A DNA stretch of 64,000 bases from Poronia punctata (taxonomy: Eukaryota > Ascomycota > Sordariomycetes > Xylariales > Xylariaceae): the NCBI GenBank assembly GCA_022579005.1, contig MU401589.1, positions 1-64,000 of the forward strand, in the 5' to 3' direction. The notes beneath the pieces are model-generated. The model searched no databases and was not told the DNA's origin. It worked only from the letters and a program-made list of their open reading frames with translations. The position numbers and the translations under genes were made by a program. Shown here one piece after another: positions 12,334 to 27,134 of the stretch. Position 1 is the first letter of the stretch. Each line of letters starts with the position of its first letter.

Positions 12334-13860
12334 CTGGTGAAGGTGAATTGGTCAATTGGGCACGGCATTAATTAGAAAAGGCGGATGCCGGTAATAGATG
12401 GGAATAGCTGAGACTGCTACCAATGCCTGGTGCTACGTCGGAATGAAACTTAACCAGTCAGGACTCGGAGTATTGAGGCTCTGGCTCTTAAACAGGAAAT
12501 CCCCGGACGGTCATGTACCGGACTGTCGGCGTCGAAGCTGCTGCTACGGTGGGGAAGTCATGGTCTGCTTCTGGCTCCAGAAAGCCGCAGATAGTGATAC
12601 GTTACGATGCTTGGCAATATTCATATCACTGCAACCTGGGGACAGCAAAGCCCTGGCAGCCCTGGCAGCCCTGGCAGCCCTGGCTCTGGAGATTACAAGG
12701 GCGAGGAGGCTGAGAAAGGCCAACAAGCATGATGGATAAACCTTGACGCGTCACACGGAAACAAAAAGTGGGTTGACCCGTCGAGTTGGCCCTGCAGGGC
12801 AGGTCTGGCTGCATTAGTAACTTTGTTCTTCGGAACCCCTTGTCAACTGAAGTTCGATTCTGCTTTTTTCGTTTAGCTGCTTTTTGGAGGAAGAGAAGAT
12901 ATTCATTACCTACCACATGTGATTGATATTGCAAGGCAAAATGGCAGGGTAATATAAACGTTCGAGGAGGCCATTACTGGCCATTACTGGCCATCCTCCA
13001 GTGAAGGACTTTGTTTTGGTGACAACAACTTTGGAGATGACCACACACAGTACAAGTTCCCCTTTCTAATTGATGAAAAGGCTGGTATTCAGCTTGGTCA
13101 AGACATTAGATTTGTTTCTCTGATAAAATTTGTTTAGCTCGCTGTTCAAGAGGCTGCCCAAAGTTGTTTTATTGGGTTCCTCAACCGAATGACTACCTCA
13201 TATGTACTTGGAAGACAAAGGTCAAAAGGAACGGCAAGCAGCAAAGGCGGGACTTGCCGATAGATGAAGACAAGGTTTGCATTCCTTGCCGCAATCAATC
13301 GCGTGGTTAGATGAGCAAGGCACCGTCACAGTCATTGCAGGTTATTCACATCAAAATAATCTGCTAACAAAACATCACAGAATCTTTGCGAGGACTGGGA
13401 CAAATCTACCACATTTGAAACAAAAACACCGCCTTCCAATTGAAGTTAAGAGTCATCATGATTGTAACAACAAACCGTTACAGTGACCGGACCTATCGGC
13501 CATTTTTACGCCAGTACAAGTCTAGTCTACATTTATTCACCCCGCAATTGCCCTAGTAGTGAGTACCTTGCACCAATCCCGATCTGTGAGCGCAATCAAC
13601 CCCACTACTGCAGGAGGAGGAGGTATCGCAGGTAGTCGCGACCTGGAACATTGACGCCATTGACTTCCAGATCCCACTTTCAGTCTGAATCAATGTCTGC
13701 CGTGATCGAGAATTCATGGGAGCCACAGAAAATAATCTTTTGTATAAATATGTAGAGAAAACCACTACCATCCAGATATATACAGTAACACCGGCAGTTC
13801 AGCAATTCAAGCAAAGCCACTACATAGATTCAGTGTCGCATACTTACTTATCCGCATAAT
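12334..13860. other. Intergenic, FAD oxidase to NAD kinase
   Basis: 1.5 kb between divergently transcribed genes. It holds a 9-bp minisatellite (12651-12684), a short CCATTACTGG direct repeat near 12972-12993 and a (GGA)n stretch near 13612. ORFs here are short, low in complexity and unrecognised. The NAD kinase leader is probably in the last ~100 bp. Confidence 0.5.
12651..12684. repeat. 9-bp minisatellite CCCTGGCAG x3.8
   Basis: Three perfect CCCTGGCAG units plus a partial fourth. The unit length keeps frames open across it, which explains several spurious Ala/Arg- or Trp/Gln-rich ORFs. Confidence 0.9.
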
Positions 13861-15771
13861 ATGAGTAGTAACCAAGTCGAGAGGCCATCATCGCAAGATG
13901 GAAGCCACGAAAAGCACGTTCACTACAATGATACTACTTCTACCGGTAGTATGAGTGATGATGATAGCAAGGCAGTCGAAGTAAGTTGCTTTCAGAAAAA
14001 TAGCGGGAGAACCAGATCATTTAATTTTAATTACTACCAATCAGGTTACTTTTGACCCTATGAGCCCCCATCGAAGAAAAAGCTCCCTCGTACCCGGCGA
14101 CCGCACTCACCCAAATTCCGCAAAGCAATCTCGTCACCGAAAACCCTTCTCCTCGGACTGTATAGTCCATCAATTCCTCGAATGCCATAAGCGCGAACCC
14201 CGCTTCGACGGCCATTCCCATGCACATGCACAAGTTTCCAACATACAGAGCCGCCAGGAGCAGGATTTGTCTGCCGAAGCCGGGCTCGACTCTTACGTCG
14301 AGCCCAAAGGAGCTAGCCATGACGCCAAATCCAAGAGGCTGTCTTATATAGAGCCTGAGAGCGACGACAGTACGCCAGGCCAGTTCGACGAGAAGTCATG
14401 GAAGACGGCGGTAGCAAAGTCCCGGTCAGAATTGGACCTTGCCGGCCAGGATGAGCAACACGAAGGCGTCCATAGCCGTCTTCTTACCAAAAAACAACTT
14501 ACCGATATGGCCTGGGGTGTGCGGGAGCTGAGTAGACGGTTGGGCATGGTGCGTTTAAAGTTCAGAGCGGAGCGCATCTTTCTTTTGACCAAGCCATACG
14601 ACGAGGATTTAATACCCAAGACGAGACTCTTGGCCAAATGGCTATTGAGTAAAGACCGGGATGTGAGGTATACTGTGCATGTACAAGAGGACCTACGGCA
14701 CAACAAGCACTACGACATCAATGGCCTAATAGAAGAGCTTCAGAGAGAGTATGTCGAGGCTGGGGAGATGGACGAGGAGGCGGCCCGGGAAAATGTGACT
14801 CGGCGTCTGCGCTTTTGGACGGAAGATATGTGTCGCAAAAGGCCCCACGACTTTGACCTCATCATCACCCTGGGAGGCGACGGCACAGTTCTATACGCAA
14901 GTTGGCTGTTTCAGCGCATAGTACCGCCCGTACTTAGTTTCGCGCTGGGGAGTCTAGGTTTCCTAACCAAATTCGACTTCAGCGACTATCAGAACACCCT
15001 AAACACGGCATTCAAAGAGGGCATCAGCGTAAGTTTACGGCTGCGCTTCGAAGGCACCGTCATGAGAACGCAGGAAAGAAAGAAGGTTGGGGAAGCAGGC
15101 CAAAACGTCGACGGTGCTGTTGCGCACCACAAGCGCGATCTTGTCGAAGAGTTGATAGGCGAGGAGAAAGAAGATGATCATACCCATAAACCCGAGGGGA
15201 CGTACGAAATACTTAACGAGATTGTAGTAGACCGAGGGCCGAACCCGAGTAAGTCGTGAACGGGATTAACCAGCACCTACCTCTTTTCCCTCTTGCTAAC
15301 CCATTATCACTTTATCCAGCATTGTCTTACCTCGAGATCTTTGGCGATGACGAGTACTTTACCTCGGTTCTCGCGGACGGCATATGTGTGTCGACCCCGA
15401 CAGGCTCGACGGCTTATAATCTGGCGGCTGGGGGATCGCTGTGCCACCCAGAGAACCCCGTCATGCTTGTGACGGCAATCTGCGCGCACACGCTATCGTT
15501 TCGGCCCATCATCCTACCGGACACCATTGTGCTGCGCGTGGGGGTTCCCTACGACGCACGTACCAACAGCTGGGCCAGCTTTGACGGGCGCGAGCGCGTT
15601 GAGTTGCGCCCGGGCGACTACGTGACCATCAGCGCCAGCAGATTCCCGTTTGCTAGCGTCCAGCCCCAGGGAAAACGTAGTGAAGACTGGGTTAACAGTA
15701 TCAGTGGCAAGCTGGGCTGGAATACGCGACATAAGCAAAAGAACGAGGGGTTCAAGAACTGGGATAAATAG
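13861..15771 (+). CDS. NAD+ kinase (ATP-NAD kinase)
   Basis: Phosphorylates NAD+ (or NADH) to NADP(H) with ATP. Exons 13861-13980, 14045-15248 and 15320-15771 encode 591 residues, with introns of 64 bp (GTAAGT..CAG) and 71 bp (GTAAGT..CAG). The first ~150 residues are polar and probably disordered. The kinase core shows LGGDGTVLYASWLF (GGDGT nucleotide site), ILNEIVVDRGPNP (NE/D motif) and TPTGSTAYNLAAGGSL. The second intron falls within RGPNPT|LSYLEIFG, where the family continues directly. No mitochondrial presequence is evident, so it resembles the cytosolic Utr1/Yef1 type more than Pos5, but that assignment is uncertain. An insert between the domains (EAGQNVDGAVAHHKRDLVEE) is probably a surface loop. 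Confidence 0.93.
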
Positions 15772-16156
15772 CCGTGGCTTTCAAAACAGGAAAAAAAGAA
15801 AACGAAAGAAAAAAAACCTGAGGAAAGAGAGAATAATGAGCTTCAGCGATGCGCACGACGGGGTGGCAGGCGCATGTATATGTAGTAAAAGAGCCGTCGT
15901 GCTACGAGGACGTATGAAAGCACACACGTACACGGTACATACATGCATACATTAGCGATATGCCCATGCAGTTTCATATAGCGATGAACAGAAATGAATA
16001 CACGTCTAACCAGTTTCTGGTTCATTACATTACTATTAGATTCCTATACGGAGTTTGTCCCAGGGAATGAGTGAACTCTTGAAACCGCATTTCAAGGTTT
16101 GGTAGTGCGAGTAGATTCCAGCTGTACTAGCGCTCAATGTGGCTAGATCGGATTTA
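15772..16156. other. 3' flank of NAD kinase up to the transposon
   Basis: 385 bp of normal composition, beginning with a purine-rich stretch (15785-15835). It contains short CATACATGCATACA runs and ends at the TA dinucleotide (16155-16156) that forms the left target duplication of the neighbouring element. No gene seen. Confidence 0.5.
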
Positions 16157-16236
16157 TAGTCGCTTTGAAGCGCGGTGTCGGTGGAGCCACACTACGCTAA
16201 TTCGCAGTGTACCGTTTTTTCTAACTACCTTACTTT
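16157..16236 (+). repeat. Left terminal inverted repeat
   Basis: About 80 bp matching the right end in inverted orientation. The mismatches I see are all C/T: position 1, TTCGC versus TTTGC, and within the T-rich inner part. The outermost part forms a small hairpin, CGCTT-TG-AAGCG. Similarity fades into T-rich sequence beyond about 16236. Confidence 0.9.
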
Positions 16237-19200
16237 TTTTATTTTTCTTATTTTCTAACCCTTTATACTACCCTTTTTAACTAAAATTAACGTTTTTTAA
16301 AGCTATCTTTATAGATTTAAAGCGTTATAATTGCTTATTTTTAAAAGTTATACTATTTTAAAGCAAAAAACGCGTTTTTTACATTTTTTATAGCAAAAAT
16401 AAGCTAATAAACGCGTTTTGCAGTTAAATCTAACTTAACTACTTATTACCTTATACTTAAAGCTATTATTATTAATATTAACTACTTTGCTTTTTGTTTT
16501 TAGCTATATTTAAAGCTATTTTTAGCTATTATTTTATTTAATATAGCAACTAGCTATTAATTAACTACTTTAAAGCGTTTAAATTTGCTAGCTATAATAG
16601 TTAAAAAAAACTAAACTAATAAGCAAATAGCTTAATAGTTTAATTATAATAAACAAACTATTAAATAAGTAAAGGCTTTATATAAATTAAAAAGTAAAAA
16701 AAGCTAGTTTATTAAAAAAAAAAGCTGTTTTAACTTTTTAAAGCTATTTTTATAAGCTTTAAAAGCTTTTATTAAAAAATTAAAAGTTAAACTTAACTTT
16801 TACTTTAATAAAATATAATAGTTTTTAGCTATAAAATATAATATTTATATTAGCATTTTTACTATTTTTATATACTTAAAAAAGCACTGCTAGTTATATA
16901 AAAAGCTAAAAATTAAGCTAGCTTAATAAAATTTTAAAAAATAGCTATTTTATAAGCATTAAATAATTAAATTTACTACTAATATATTTATTTTTATTAA
17001 CAAATCTAGTATTAATAAATAAAATATAAATAAGCAAAATAAGTAAGCTTTTAAAAATTATACCTCTTTTATAACTAAAATCTTAAAAAAAAGCATATAA
17101 TATAATATTTTTCTAGCTATTATATATAATAGTATATTTTATAATACTACTTTTATTTATTTAAAAAAGTTAAAAACTTTAAGCTTTAAGTAGTAGTTAA
17201 AGCATAAAGTTATACTGTTAATAAACCTTTTTTTTAGCTTTAAGTTAGTGCTAATTATAAATAATGCTTTTTTTTACTATTTTAAAGTTATTTACAAGCT
17301 TAAAAATAAATTTAGCATTAAACTGCAATTTTTGCTACTTTATTTACTTAATTTTAACTTTATTAAGCTTTTTTAAAAATATTAAAAGCTTATATATAGT
17401 AGCAAGCTAAGTAAAAAAAAAAAAATTTAAAAATATTAATAAATTTTAAAATTTTCTTATAAAGTATTGCTATAAAGTTAGCAATAAGGTTAAAAAAATT
17501 AAAAGTTACTTTAAAAACGTTAGCGCTAGCAATAATATTAAATACTAGTAAATTTAAGTATAATTTAGTATAATTTTATATATTTTATAGCACAATTTAG
17601 TAAATAAATATTAGTATTGCTTTTATTTTTTATATTTTATTATTATTATTTACATTTTTATTATTATTATCTTTTTTGCTACTTATATTATATAGTTTAT
17701 ATAATTGTTTTAGCGTATATAGTTTATTAAATTTAATTAAAAGTAAAATAGCTATTATAAAATAAATTAAAAAAGCTATAAATAAATAAAAAAAGCAATA
17801 GCTAATTTATTAGTTATTTAAAAGGCTTAAAAAGCTTATTGTTGCTTATTTAATATTAGCTACTTTATAATACTTTTATATTTAGCTTTATTTTTAATAA
17901 ATCTAGTAGCAAAGTGCTATATTTGCATATATATAGCAAGCATAATATAATATTATTTAAACTACTAGTTTTTTAAGTAATAAAGTTAATAAAAAGTTAT
18001 ATTAATAGCTATTAAAGTAATATATAATATAATAAAATTAGCAGTTAAAAAGCTAGTTTAACATTTAAAGTGCTTTAATAGGTTATTTATAAGGTTTAAA
18101 TAGTTTATATTTATTACTAGTAGTAAAAAGCTTTTAATTAGTAAGTTAAATAGCTTTTTAAAAGCTTTTAAAAGTAGCATAATAAGTAGCAATTTAAGCT
18201 TAATATTATAAAAGGCTATACTAGCTTTTAAAGCTATATAGTTAATAAGTAAAATAGTTATATAGCTTTGCTAATAGTGTTAACTTAGTTAAAAAGTATT
18301 AACTAAATAAAATTAGCTTTATTAAAAAAGTAAAAAGTAAAAAGGCTTATTGCTAAAGGCTATAGCTATATTAATTAACTTTAGCTTTATTATTATATTA
18401 TTAACTAAATTGCTAATATTAAATAAAGTTACTTTTTACTTTTTATAGCATTTAAGTGCTTATAAAGGCTTTATTTTAGCAATTATAGCTTTTATAACCT
18501 TATTACTACTTTTATTAGCAATAGTAGCTTACTAGTTTTTAATAGTAATAAAGCTTATATTATAAGCTATATAAAGTTAACAATATTTATTTAATAAAGT
18601 TACTAGCAACGTTTTTTTAGTAGTTATGCTTTAATAAATTATTATAAACTATGCTTTTATATTAACATTATTAATATAGTAGTAAAATAAACTTTTAATA
18701 TAGTAAAATAAAACTTTTTTATTAATATAATTATAGCATTTTAAGCTAAGTTAGTACTATAAGTACTTAGCTAAGTTTTAATAAGCTTTTTAGTTAAATA
18801 AAAAAGTTTTTAATAAAACTTTTTATAGCATAGTAAAATAGTATTATATAAGCTTTTTTTTTATAGCTTAACTTAAAAAAAATAAAGTATATAATAAAGT
18901 AAAAAGCTTAAAAGTAAAATTTAGCATAAAAATATTTTAATTTTAATAAAAAGTAAGTATAGCTAGTAATAAATTTTTATAGTAAAGTTGCTTTAATATT
19001 GTTAGTATTTTTTAAAAATAGCTTATAATATATTAGTTAGCTTAGTTAAAAACAATATACGTTTATATAACATATATAAAAAGTATATTATATACTATTT
19101 TATATAAAAATATAATAAAAATCTATATACTTTCTATACCTTTATAAATATTAATATTTTAGCTAATATAAGCACTATAAGCGCAGCTATTATAAGCACT

Positions 19201-19938
19201 TTTTTAAAATTAACTTAAAAAAATAAATAATAAAAAAAAAATATTATTACTTTTGCTTTTACTTATAACTATTATTATAATAGCTTTGTTGTTAATATTA
19301 TTAAGTTTAGTATAAATATAAAGCAATAAAGTAGTTAAATATAAAGCTACTAGCTATATAGCACCTTGTTAGCTTGCTTTAACTTTTATATAAATAAGTT
19401 TAAAAGTAAAGCAGCTACTAAAAGTATTATTAATATATATATTAACTTTAGTAAATATATTATTACGGTTTTTTTTATTATTAAAATAATTTTAATAAAC
19501 TTAAAATTTAAGGTTTAAAGCGTTACTTATAGTAATAAGTGCTTTTTTTTAAAAAAAAATATAAAATTTGCTTATTTTCTTTTTAATTAACAACTTTATA
19601 ATGTTTAAAAAATTAACTTTTAAAAAGTATAGTAAAAGCTTTACTAAGCTTAAAAAAGTAAAATTAACAAAGCTATTAGTAGCTTTAAAATTAAAGCTTT
19701 TAATATTTTTACTTATAAAAGCTACTTTACTAGCTAAAAAGCTTAAAAGGCCTAGTAAAAGTAATTATAATACTAATAAATTAAAAAAGCTATAAAATTT
19801 ATTACTAAAGCCTTTAAATTTATTAAGTAAAGTAACTAGCAAGGTAGTAAAAAGTAATTTATATGTTTTTATTATTTTTAAAGCCTTAGCAGGCTTTTTA
19901 GTCTATTTTTTTTAGCTAGCAAGCTAGCAGCGCAAAAC

Positions 19939-20015
19939 TTTAGCTTTAGCTTTAGCTTTAGCTTTAGCTTTAGCTTTAGCTTTAGCTTTAGCTTTAGCTT
20001 TAGCTTTAGCTTTAG
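19939..20015 (+). repeat. (TTTAGC)n hexamer array, ~12.8 copies
   Basis: Twelve perfect TTTAGC units plus TTTAG inside the degraded transposon. Its perfection within otherwise randomised AT-rich DNA suggests expansion after the mutation process had finished. The unit contains only permitted (purine-preceded) C. Confidence 0.95.
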
Positions 20016-20450
20016 TTATAGCTATATTTAAAGTTATTTTATAAAATAATATTATAATTTTTTTGTTAGCAAAATTATTAAATTAAATAACTATTAATTT
20101 AAACTTTATATAGCTAAGTTAACGCTTTTTAAGCTAACTTAGCTAGCTTTTACGCTATAAAATTAATTGCTAAAGTCTAATTAATAATAAAAGTACTAAT
20201 AAAAGCGGTAATAAAAGTACAGCAAACGTTATTAGCAATACTTCTAGTGTTTTTATATATAAAATTAGCTTTTTATGCAATTCTAACAGTAATTAGGCTG
20301 CCTTAGCAGCATTTAAAGTAGCTAGGGCCGCTTTTGCACGTTTCCTAGCTATAACCTTTAAAAAAACACTATTTTAAGCAGTTGTATAGCTTTAAAAAAC
20401 GCAGAATTCGGTCAGAAATAGTAGAAAATGTAAAAAAATAGGAAATAGAA

Positions 20451-20530
20451 AAAGTAAGGTAGTTAAAAAAAACGGTACACTGCAAATTAGCGTAGTGTGG
20501 CTCCACCGACACCGCGCTTCAAAGCGACTG
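20451..20530 (-). repeat. Right terminal inverted repeat
   Basis: Inverted partner of 16157-16236. It keeps the presumed original terminal C (CAGTCGC) and is followed directly by TA, the second copy of the target duplication. Confidence 0.9.
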
Positions 20531-20532
20531 TA

Positions 20533-21041
20533 TACATAGAGATATATGGCGGATGGATTCATAAATCCGGCTTCAGCTGCCTGCATAGACTTGAAGTTCG
20601 GTTCCAAGTTGGTCGGGGAATTCAACAGATCCCAAATTTTATCTCAAAACTAGCTTGATCACCAAATGCAACTATTGTCGACGCGGTTTATGTGTTATAC
20701 CATGCTCATCAATAGAACAACCGGGGATAGCAGAATTGTCTTGCTCCCGCTGTAGTCCCCAAGAATAAAAAGGCAAAACCCCAACCAATCTCACCTGGCC
20801 TATGGAACTAACCTAAGAAATCTTGGGTAGGAATGGTTGGATCGGAAAAGGAAAAGCACCCAATTAGCCATTATGAGTACAGGCTATACTCGTAATAGAC
20901 AACCGATCATAATTCCAGGTTGCAGCTCCAAACTCCGACTACCTATTGTGTGTGGGTCTCCGCTCACTCTCATCAATTCAGTGCAGTGGTATTATTTACT
21001 GTCATGATTTCTTCTCTTTTCATCGATTGATCAAGCAAAGA
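20533..21041. other. Intergenic, transposon to hydrolase
   Basis: About 0.5 kb of normal composition containing the promoter and leader of the downstream hydrolase. An in-frame open stretch extends upstream of the chosen ATG to about 20946 but lacks another in-frame ATG. Confidence 0.5.
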
Positions 21042-23385
21042 ATGGGGGACATTCAACAGATTTGTGTATGTTATACCACCCCTTATGGGGAGGCAAAGGA
21101 TTCCGTCCATGTCAATCCCCCTTCGACCCCGGCTGCTTTTCTTGCGTCGGCGAGGCGAGGGCGTGGGAGAAGGTCGCGTCGGAAATGGACTTTTGTGTGC
21201 GTTTTCGTCGCGCTTGCTCTTTTCTTCGGGTCACTTTTTCGGAGCCGGAGCCGGATTCGGAGTCGGCTATGGACGGGCTCGGGAGTGTTCAATGATGATG
21301 ATATTCAGAACGACGGACCCGGTTCCCAAAATGGACATTTTTTGACCGAATGGTTAGATGTATGTATTATTTCCTATGTACGGTGATTTAACTGACTAAA
21401 ATTTTACCACGATTACCTAGATCATACCAAGCGAGCAATTGAAATGGCAACCCTGTTTTGAAAGCTACGGCACCAATCTACATTGTGCGAGGCTCACTGT
21501 CCCGATGGATTACAGCCGACCTCTTAACGACTCGGCTGATAATCCAAAGGTGCATCTCGCTTTGGTCATGTTACCCGGCATCGGTCATACACAACAAGAC
21601 CCATCCGCCTATGCCGAGACGCCGCTGCTCTTGAATCCGGGTGGGCCGGGAGGTAGCGGGGCCATGTTTGCCCAAACGGAAGCGAAAAGTATCCAAGCGA
21701 TTGTTGGTAGCCAACACGACATCATTGGCTTCGATCCGCGGGGCGTGGGAGCTTCTACCCCGAAAGCGGATTGTTTCGCGTCTATGGAGGAGCCCGATAC
21801 GGTGGCGGGACGGAAGGTTTCTCTGATTAATCGGCTCACGTGGATGGGTAGCGGGCATGACATCGGACTCGTCAACTCCAGCAGCGTCGCGCTGAAAAAG
21901 CAGAACGATCGAGTTCAGGCTGTTGCCAAGTTATGTGGACGCGTGGATGAGGTCAATGGCGACGCTAGCATTTTTCGTCATATGAGTACGCCGAATAGCG
22001 CGAGAGATATGCTCTCTATCATCCATGCTTGGGATGAGTGGAGGTCGGGCGGCGAGGCAGAGGCGCTATCGGATCTACAACCTTCCAGCGAGAACCAAAC
22101 GCAAAAAAACGACCAGCTAAAGAGCAGTAGTAGTTTACGAGGGAAGCTGGTGTATTGGGGCTTCTCCTATGGTACACTGCTCGGTGCCACTTTCGCCTCC
22201 ATGTTCCCTGATAAGGTCGGACGGGTGGTCTTGGACGGCGTCGTCCACGCTGACTATTACGTTGAACCCACGTGGCAGCGAAGTGTCGTCGATGCTGATG
22301 CTATTTGGGATAAGTTCTTTGTCTATTGTGCCGAAAGGGGGTCTATATGCGACTTTTACCGTGCCGGTGACAGTCCCGAAGATATCAGGCGACGGTTTAC
22401 AGAGTTACTCGGTTCTCTCGAGGAAGAGCCGGTCATCATTCTTTTTCCCGATACTAACGTACCCAGCCAGCTCACAGCGAGCGATGTGAAGAAATCGGTA
22501 TTCTTTGCCGGGTTATACGCGCCTATTGTTGGGTTCCCTGCCATTGCCGAGCTACTGGATCGGACCGTGACCGGTAGACTTGGGGACTTACCTGCGAGAG
22601 GAGGCATGATGGCTTTATGTGGAGATTACAGCATGCCCGTTTGGCCCGACGATGCCATGAAAGCAATTGCCTGCGGCGACAAACGCCATAAACTAAAGGA
22701 GAACGCGGCTGAACTTGAACGGCGGTTTCAGAAAGCGGCATCGTATTCGTGGTTTGCGGATGTTGTAAGTTATCCTATTCGATAAACGAATAGGTAAATC
22801 GCTGTGAACTGACGTTTGGTTGTCGTCTAGTGGTTTGGCACAGACCCGAGCCTGGGCTGCAACGGATGGGAGATTGAAAACAAGGAGCCTCCGATGCGAT
22901 GGGGCGACAACCCAGCCGACAAGCCCGCACTGATCCAGACAAATTTCCCTATTCTCTTCCTCTCAAATACCCTCGACCCGGTGACGCCTCTCGATCATGC
23001 CCTCGACATGACTAGAAAGTTTGCAAATTCTAGTATCGTCGAGCAAGATGGAGCCGGCCATTGTTCCTCCTCGTGCGTTTCGAGCTGCACAATTGCGCAT
23101 TTACAGGCATACTTCAACGACGGAGTCGTACCGCCGCCACCGCACTTCGAGTCCGGCTCTAGCAACGAGGGGGAATGGACTACTTGCAGTTGCGCCGAAG
23201 AGCCTTGGCAGTCACCAAAGAAGTCGGGGGTTGGTGATGATTTGGTTACCGTTGCTCATATGCGAGCGTACGAAGAACTTCGAGCTCATTTTATTGCGTC
23301 TAATTTGGATCAACAACTGGATCACAATAACCCCTTAAAGCCGTTCCTCCTAGATCGTATGAAACTAGCTACCGGTTTGCGATGA
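21042..23385 (+). CDS. Membrane-anchored alpha/beta hydrolase, TAP-like (S33)
   Basis: Alpha/beta hydrolase with the tripeptidyl-aminopeptidase-like C-terminal domain; family members cleave N-terminal peptides or esters, substrate here unknown. Exons 21042-21359, 21421-22764 and 22831-23385 give 738 residues, with introns of 61 bp (GTATGT..TAG) and 66 bp (GTAAGT..TAG). One hydrophobic helix at about residues 49-64 (TFVCVFVALALFFGSL) after a basic stretch RRGRGRRSRRK predicts a type II membrane protein with the catalytic domain outside the cytosol. LLNPGGPGGSG gives the oxyanion region, YWGFSYGTLLG the nucleophile elbow (GFSYG), and the last exon LFLSNTLDPVTP (Asp) and DGAGHC (His). The start is the first ATG before the TM segment. 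The C-terminal domain is Cys-rich and ends without a further motif. Confidence 0.9.
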
Positions 23386-25395
<2,010 letters not shown>

Positions 25396-25913
25396 ATGGA
25401 AGAAGACTTCGAATTGATATATAATACAATGTACAAAGGGTTCTGAATGAACTTGCAGCGACCTCCTTGTTTTGGCTCGTCGTGGGGGGGGGGCGGCGTA
25501 GGGGCACTAGGAGTTCTAGCCAAGCTATGTATATTTGGGGAGGGGAAGGCAAACCTGTACGACAACAAAACATGATGTTCGTCGACCATGTACAATATCC
25601 TCCAGCAAGGACTGACTCCTTTTATCTCCCCTCTCGGCTCTAATATCGGCGGTTTTCGTCTCCGGTACTGTAATTTTACAGCATGAATGAATAACATCAA
25701 ATGACACGAAGATTTTCATACTATTTTAGTTCGTCGGTACAACTGTCGTTATGGGGCACACTTCAAGATCCGAGTTTATTGAATTTTGACAGTTTAGAGA
25801 AACGAAAGACGACAAATGAGACGACATGGGTTATTATATTGACAGATAGCAAAGGTCCCCAACGCCAGTGCATCCGCATTCCAGTGCAGTTTATATCATG
25901 AACCGAGAGTATA
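25396..25913. other. Intergenic between convergent TUF1 and dehydratase
   Basis: 518 bp shared 3' region. A G8-9 run near 25487 is the only notable feature; otherwise no signal. Confidence 0.5.
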
Positions 25914-27134
25914 TCATACTCCATACGACACCTTATACTTGGCAAGCATCTCCGTCGAAATGCTCGACCCTCCACAAACAATCATGACGACGTTTTTCCG
26001 CGCCCACGCCTCATCGTCTAACCCGGCACCGAACGCAGCGCGCAGAATGGCAGGATTATACGCACTGGCCAACGTGGCCCCGCACGATATCTCGACCAGA
26101 AGCCGCTCGTCGTCCAGGAAACGCGTGCAAGCCGACACGGCCAGGGAATCTGGCACGACGGCACTGACGAGCGCAGTAGGGATGAAGGCCTGCGTGAGGC
26201 TAGCATCGGGCGTAAGTGGTGGTGTTAAGGAAGGGGCGGCGAAAGGGAAAGTGAATGTCGTGGCTTTATACAGCTCGGCCCACCGATACGTCTCTGCCGA
26301 GACGCGGGGTGCCCCCAATGTTGTTGCTATGCTGGTTATCCCGGGTAATGTGACGTGTGTTCCGGCACGGATGGATGCGGCCAAGGAATGCGCGCCTTCG
26401 GTTTCTAGCGCTAGGACTGCGGGCTTGGGTTTCTCGGCTGAGGGGTAGTTGCGTTGTATACCCCTCATAACACCGTTTAAGAGTCCGCCTCCGCCTACGT
26501 TACATACGATGGCGTCGATTTCGTTTCCGTTTCCGTTTCCAGCTGATGATGAAGACGATGATGATGATGATGATGAAACGAGTTCGTCTACGAGGGTGCT
26601 GGCGCCTTCCCAGATCCATTCGTGATCGAAAGGAGGGACGTAGACGCCGTCCATGTCGGCTTCTGCTACGGCACGACAGACGGCGTCGGCCTCGGGCCAG
26701 ATGGATCCAGCGCGGTGAGCGGTGGCGCCTAGACGGGCGAGTTTTTCGAGTACGAGCTCAGGCGCGCTAGACGGTAGGTACACGTCGCAGGGCTGCCGGA
26801 GCGTGCGGGCTGCTTCGGCGCAGGCTAGGCCGGCGTTGCCGCCGCTGCTGCAGTAGAAGTGGGCGCGGCCTCTAGGGGAGGCGCGGAGGGAGCGGGACAT
26901 CATTGTTCCGATGCCGCGGGACTTGAAGGATCCCGATGGTTGGAGGTTTTCTAGTTTGAGGAATATGTTGCTAAGGAGGGGGGGGGGGACCTTTTAGTTT
27001 CTGGGTTTTATTGATTGATGAGAGAGGGGGGGGGGGTGGGTTACACACCATCCTGCTATCTGGGAGAGCTCTCGAGATGGAATGCATGGTGTCTCGATGA
27101 AGAGCTTGGGCTCTTGTGGTACGTGGACGCTCAT
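25914..27134 (-). CDS. L-serine/threonine dehydratase (PLP-dependent)
   Basis: PLP enzyme deaminating L-serine (to pyruvate) and/or L-threonine (to 2-oxobutanoate). Exons 27049-27134 and 25914-26970 give 380 residues; the 78-bp intron (GTGTGT..TAG) contains a G-run. Exon joining restores LENLQPSGSFKSRGIG with the PLP lysine in SFKSRG. SSGGNAGLA (substrate/cofactor Asn loop), CNVGGGGLLNG (phosphate-binding glycine loop) and a C-terminal CGGSS follow. A serine homopolymer followed by GNGNGNE (about 26525-26580 in the DNA) interrupts the region just before the glycine loop and probably forms a surface loop. Serine versus threonine preference cannot be decided; size and lack of a regulatory domain favour catabolic serine dehydratase. 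Confidence 0.92.

Larger units (their letters stand above)
16157..20530. mobile_element. RIP-degraded TIR DNA transposon, TA target site
   Basis: A 4,374-bp block bounded by terminal inverted repeats and by TA on both outer sides (16155-16156 and 20531-20532). The right end reads CAGTCGCTTTGAAGCGCGGT on the minus strand, and the left end is identical except T for the first C. TA duplication plus a CAGT start point to the Tc1/mariner/pogo (Fot1-like) group by established rules, but no transposase can be read: the interior is AT-rich and stop-ridden. The length is large for that group, so a nested insertion or another superfamily is possible. A less degraded patch lies at about 20270-20420. Confidence 0.85.

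Noticed and set aside
12398..12739. Open frames across 12.4-12.9 kb
   Set aside because: Kept open by the 9-bp minisatellite; no domain or splice partner.
19568..19795. 75-codon Lys/Leu-rich frame in the second AT island
   Set aside because: Composition reflects the AT-rich, AGC/GCT-biased DNA and not selection for protein.
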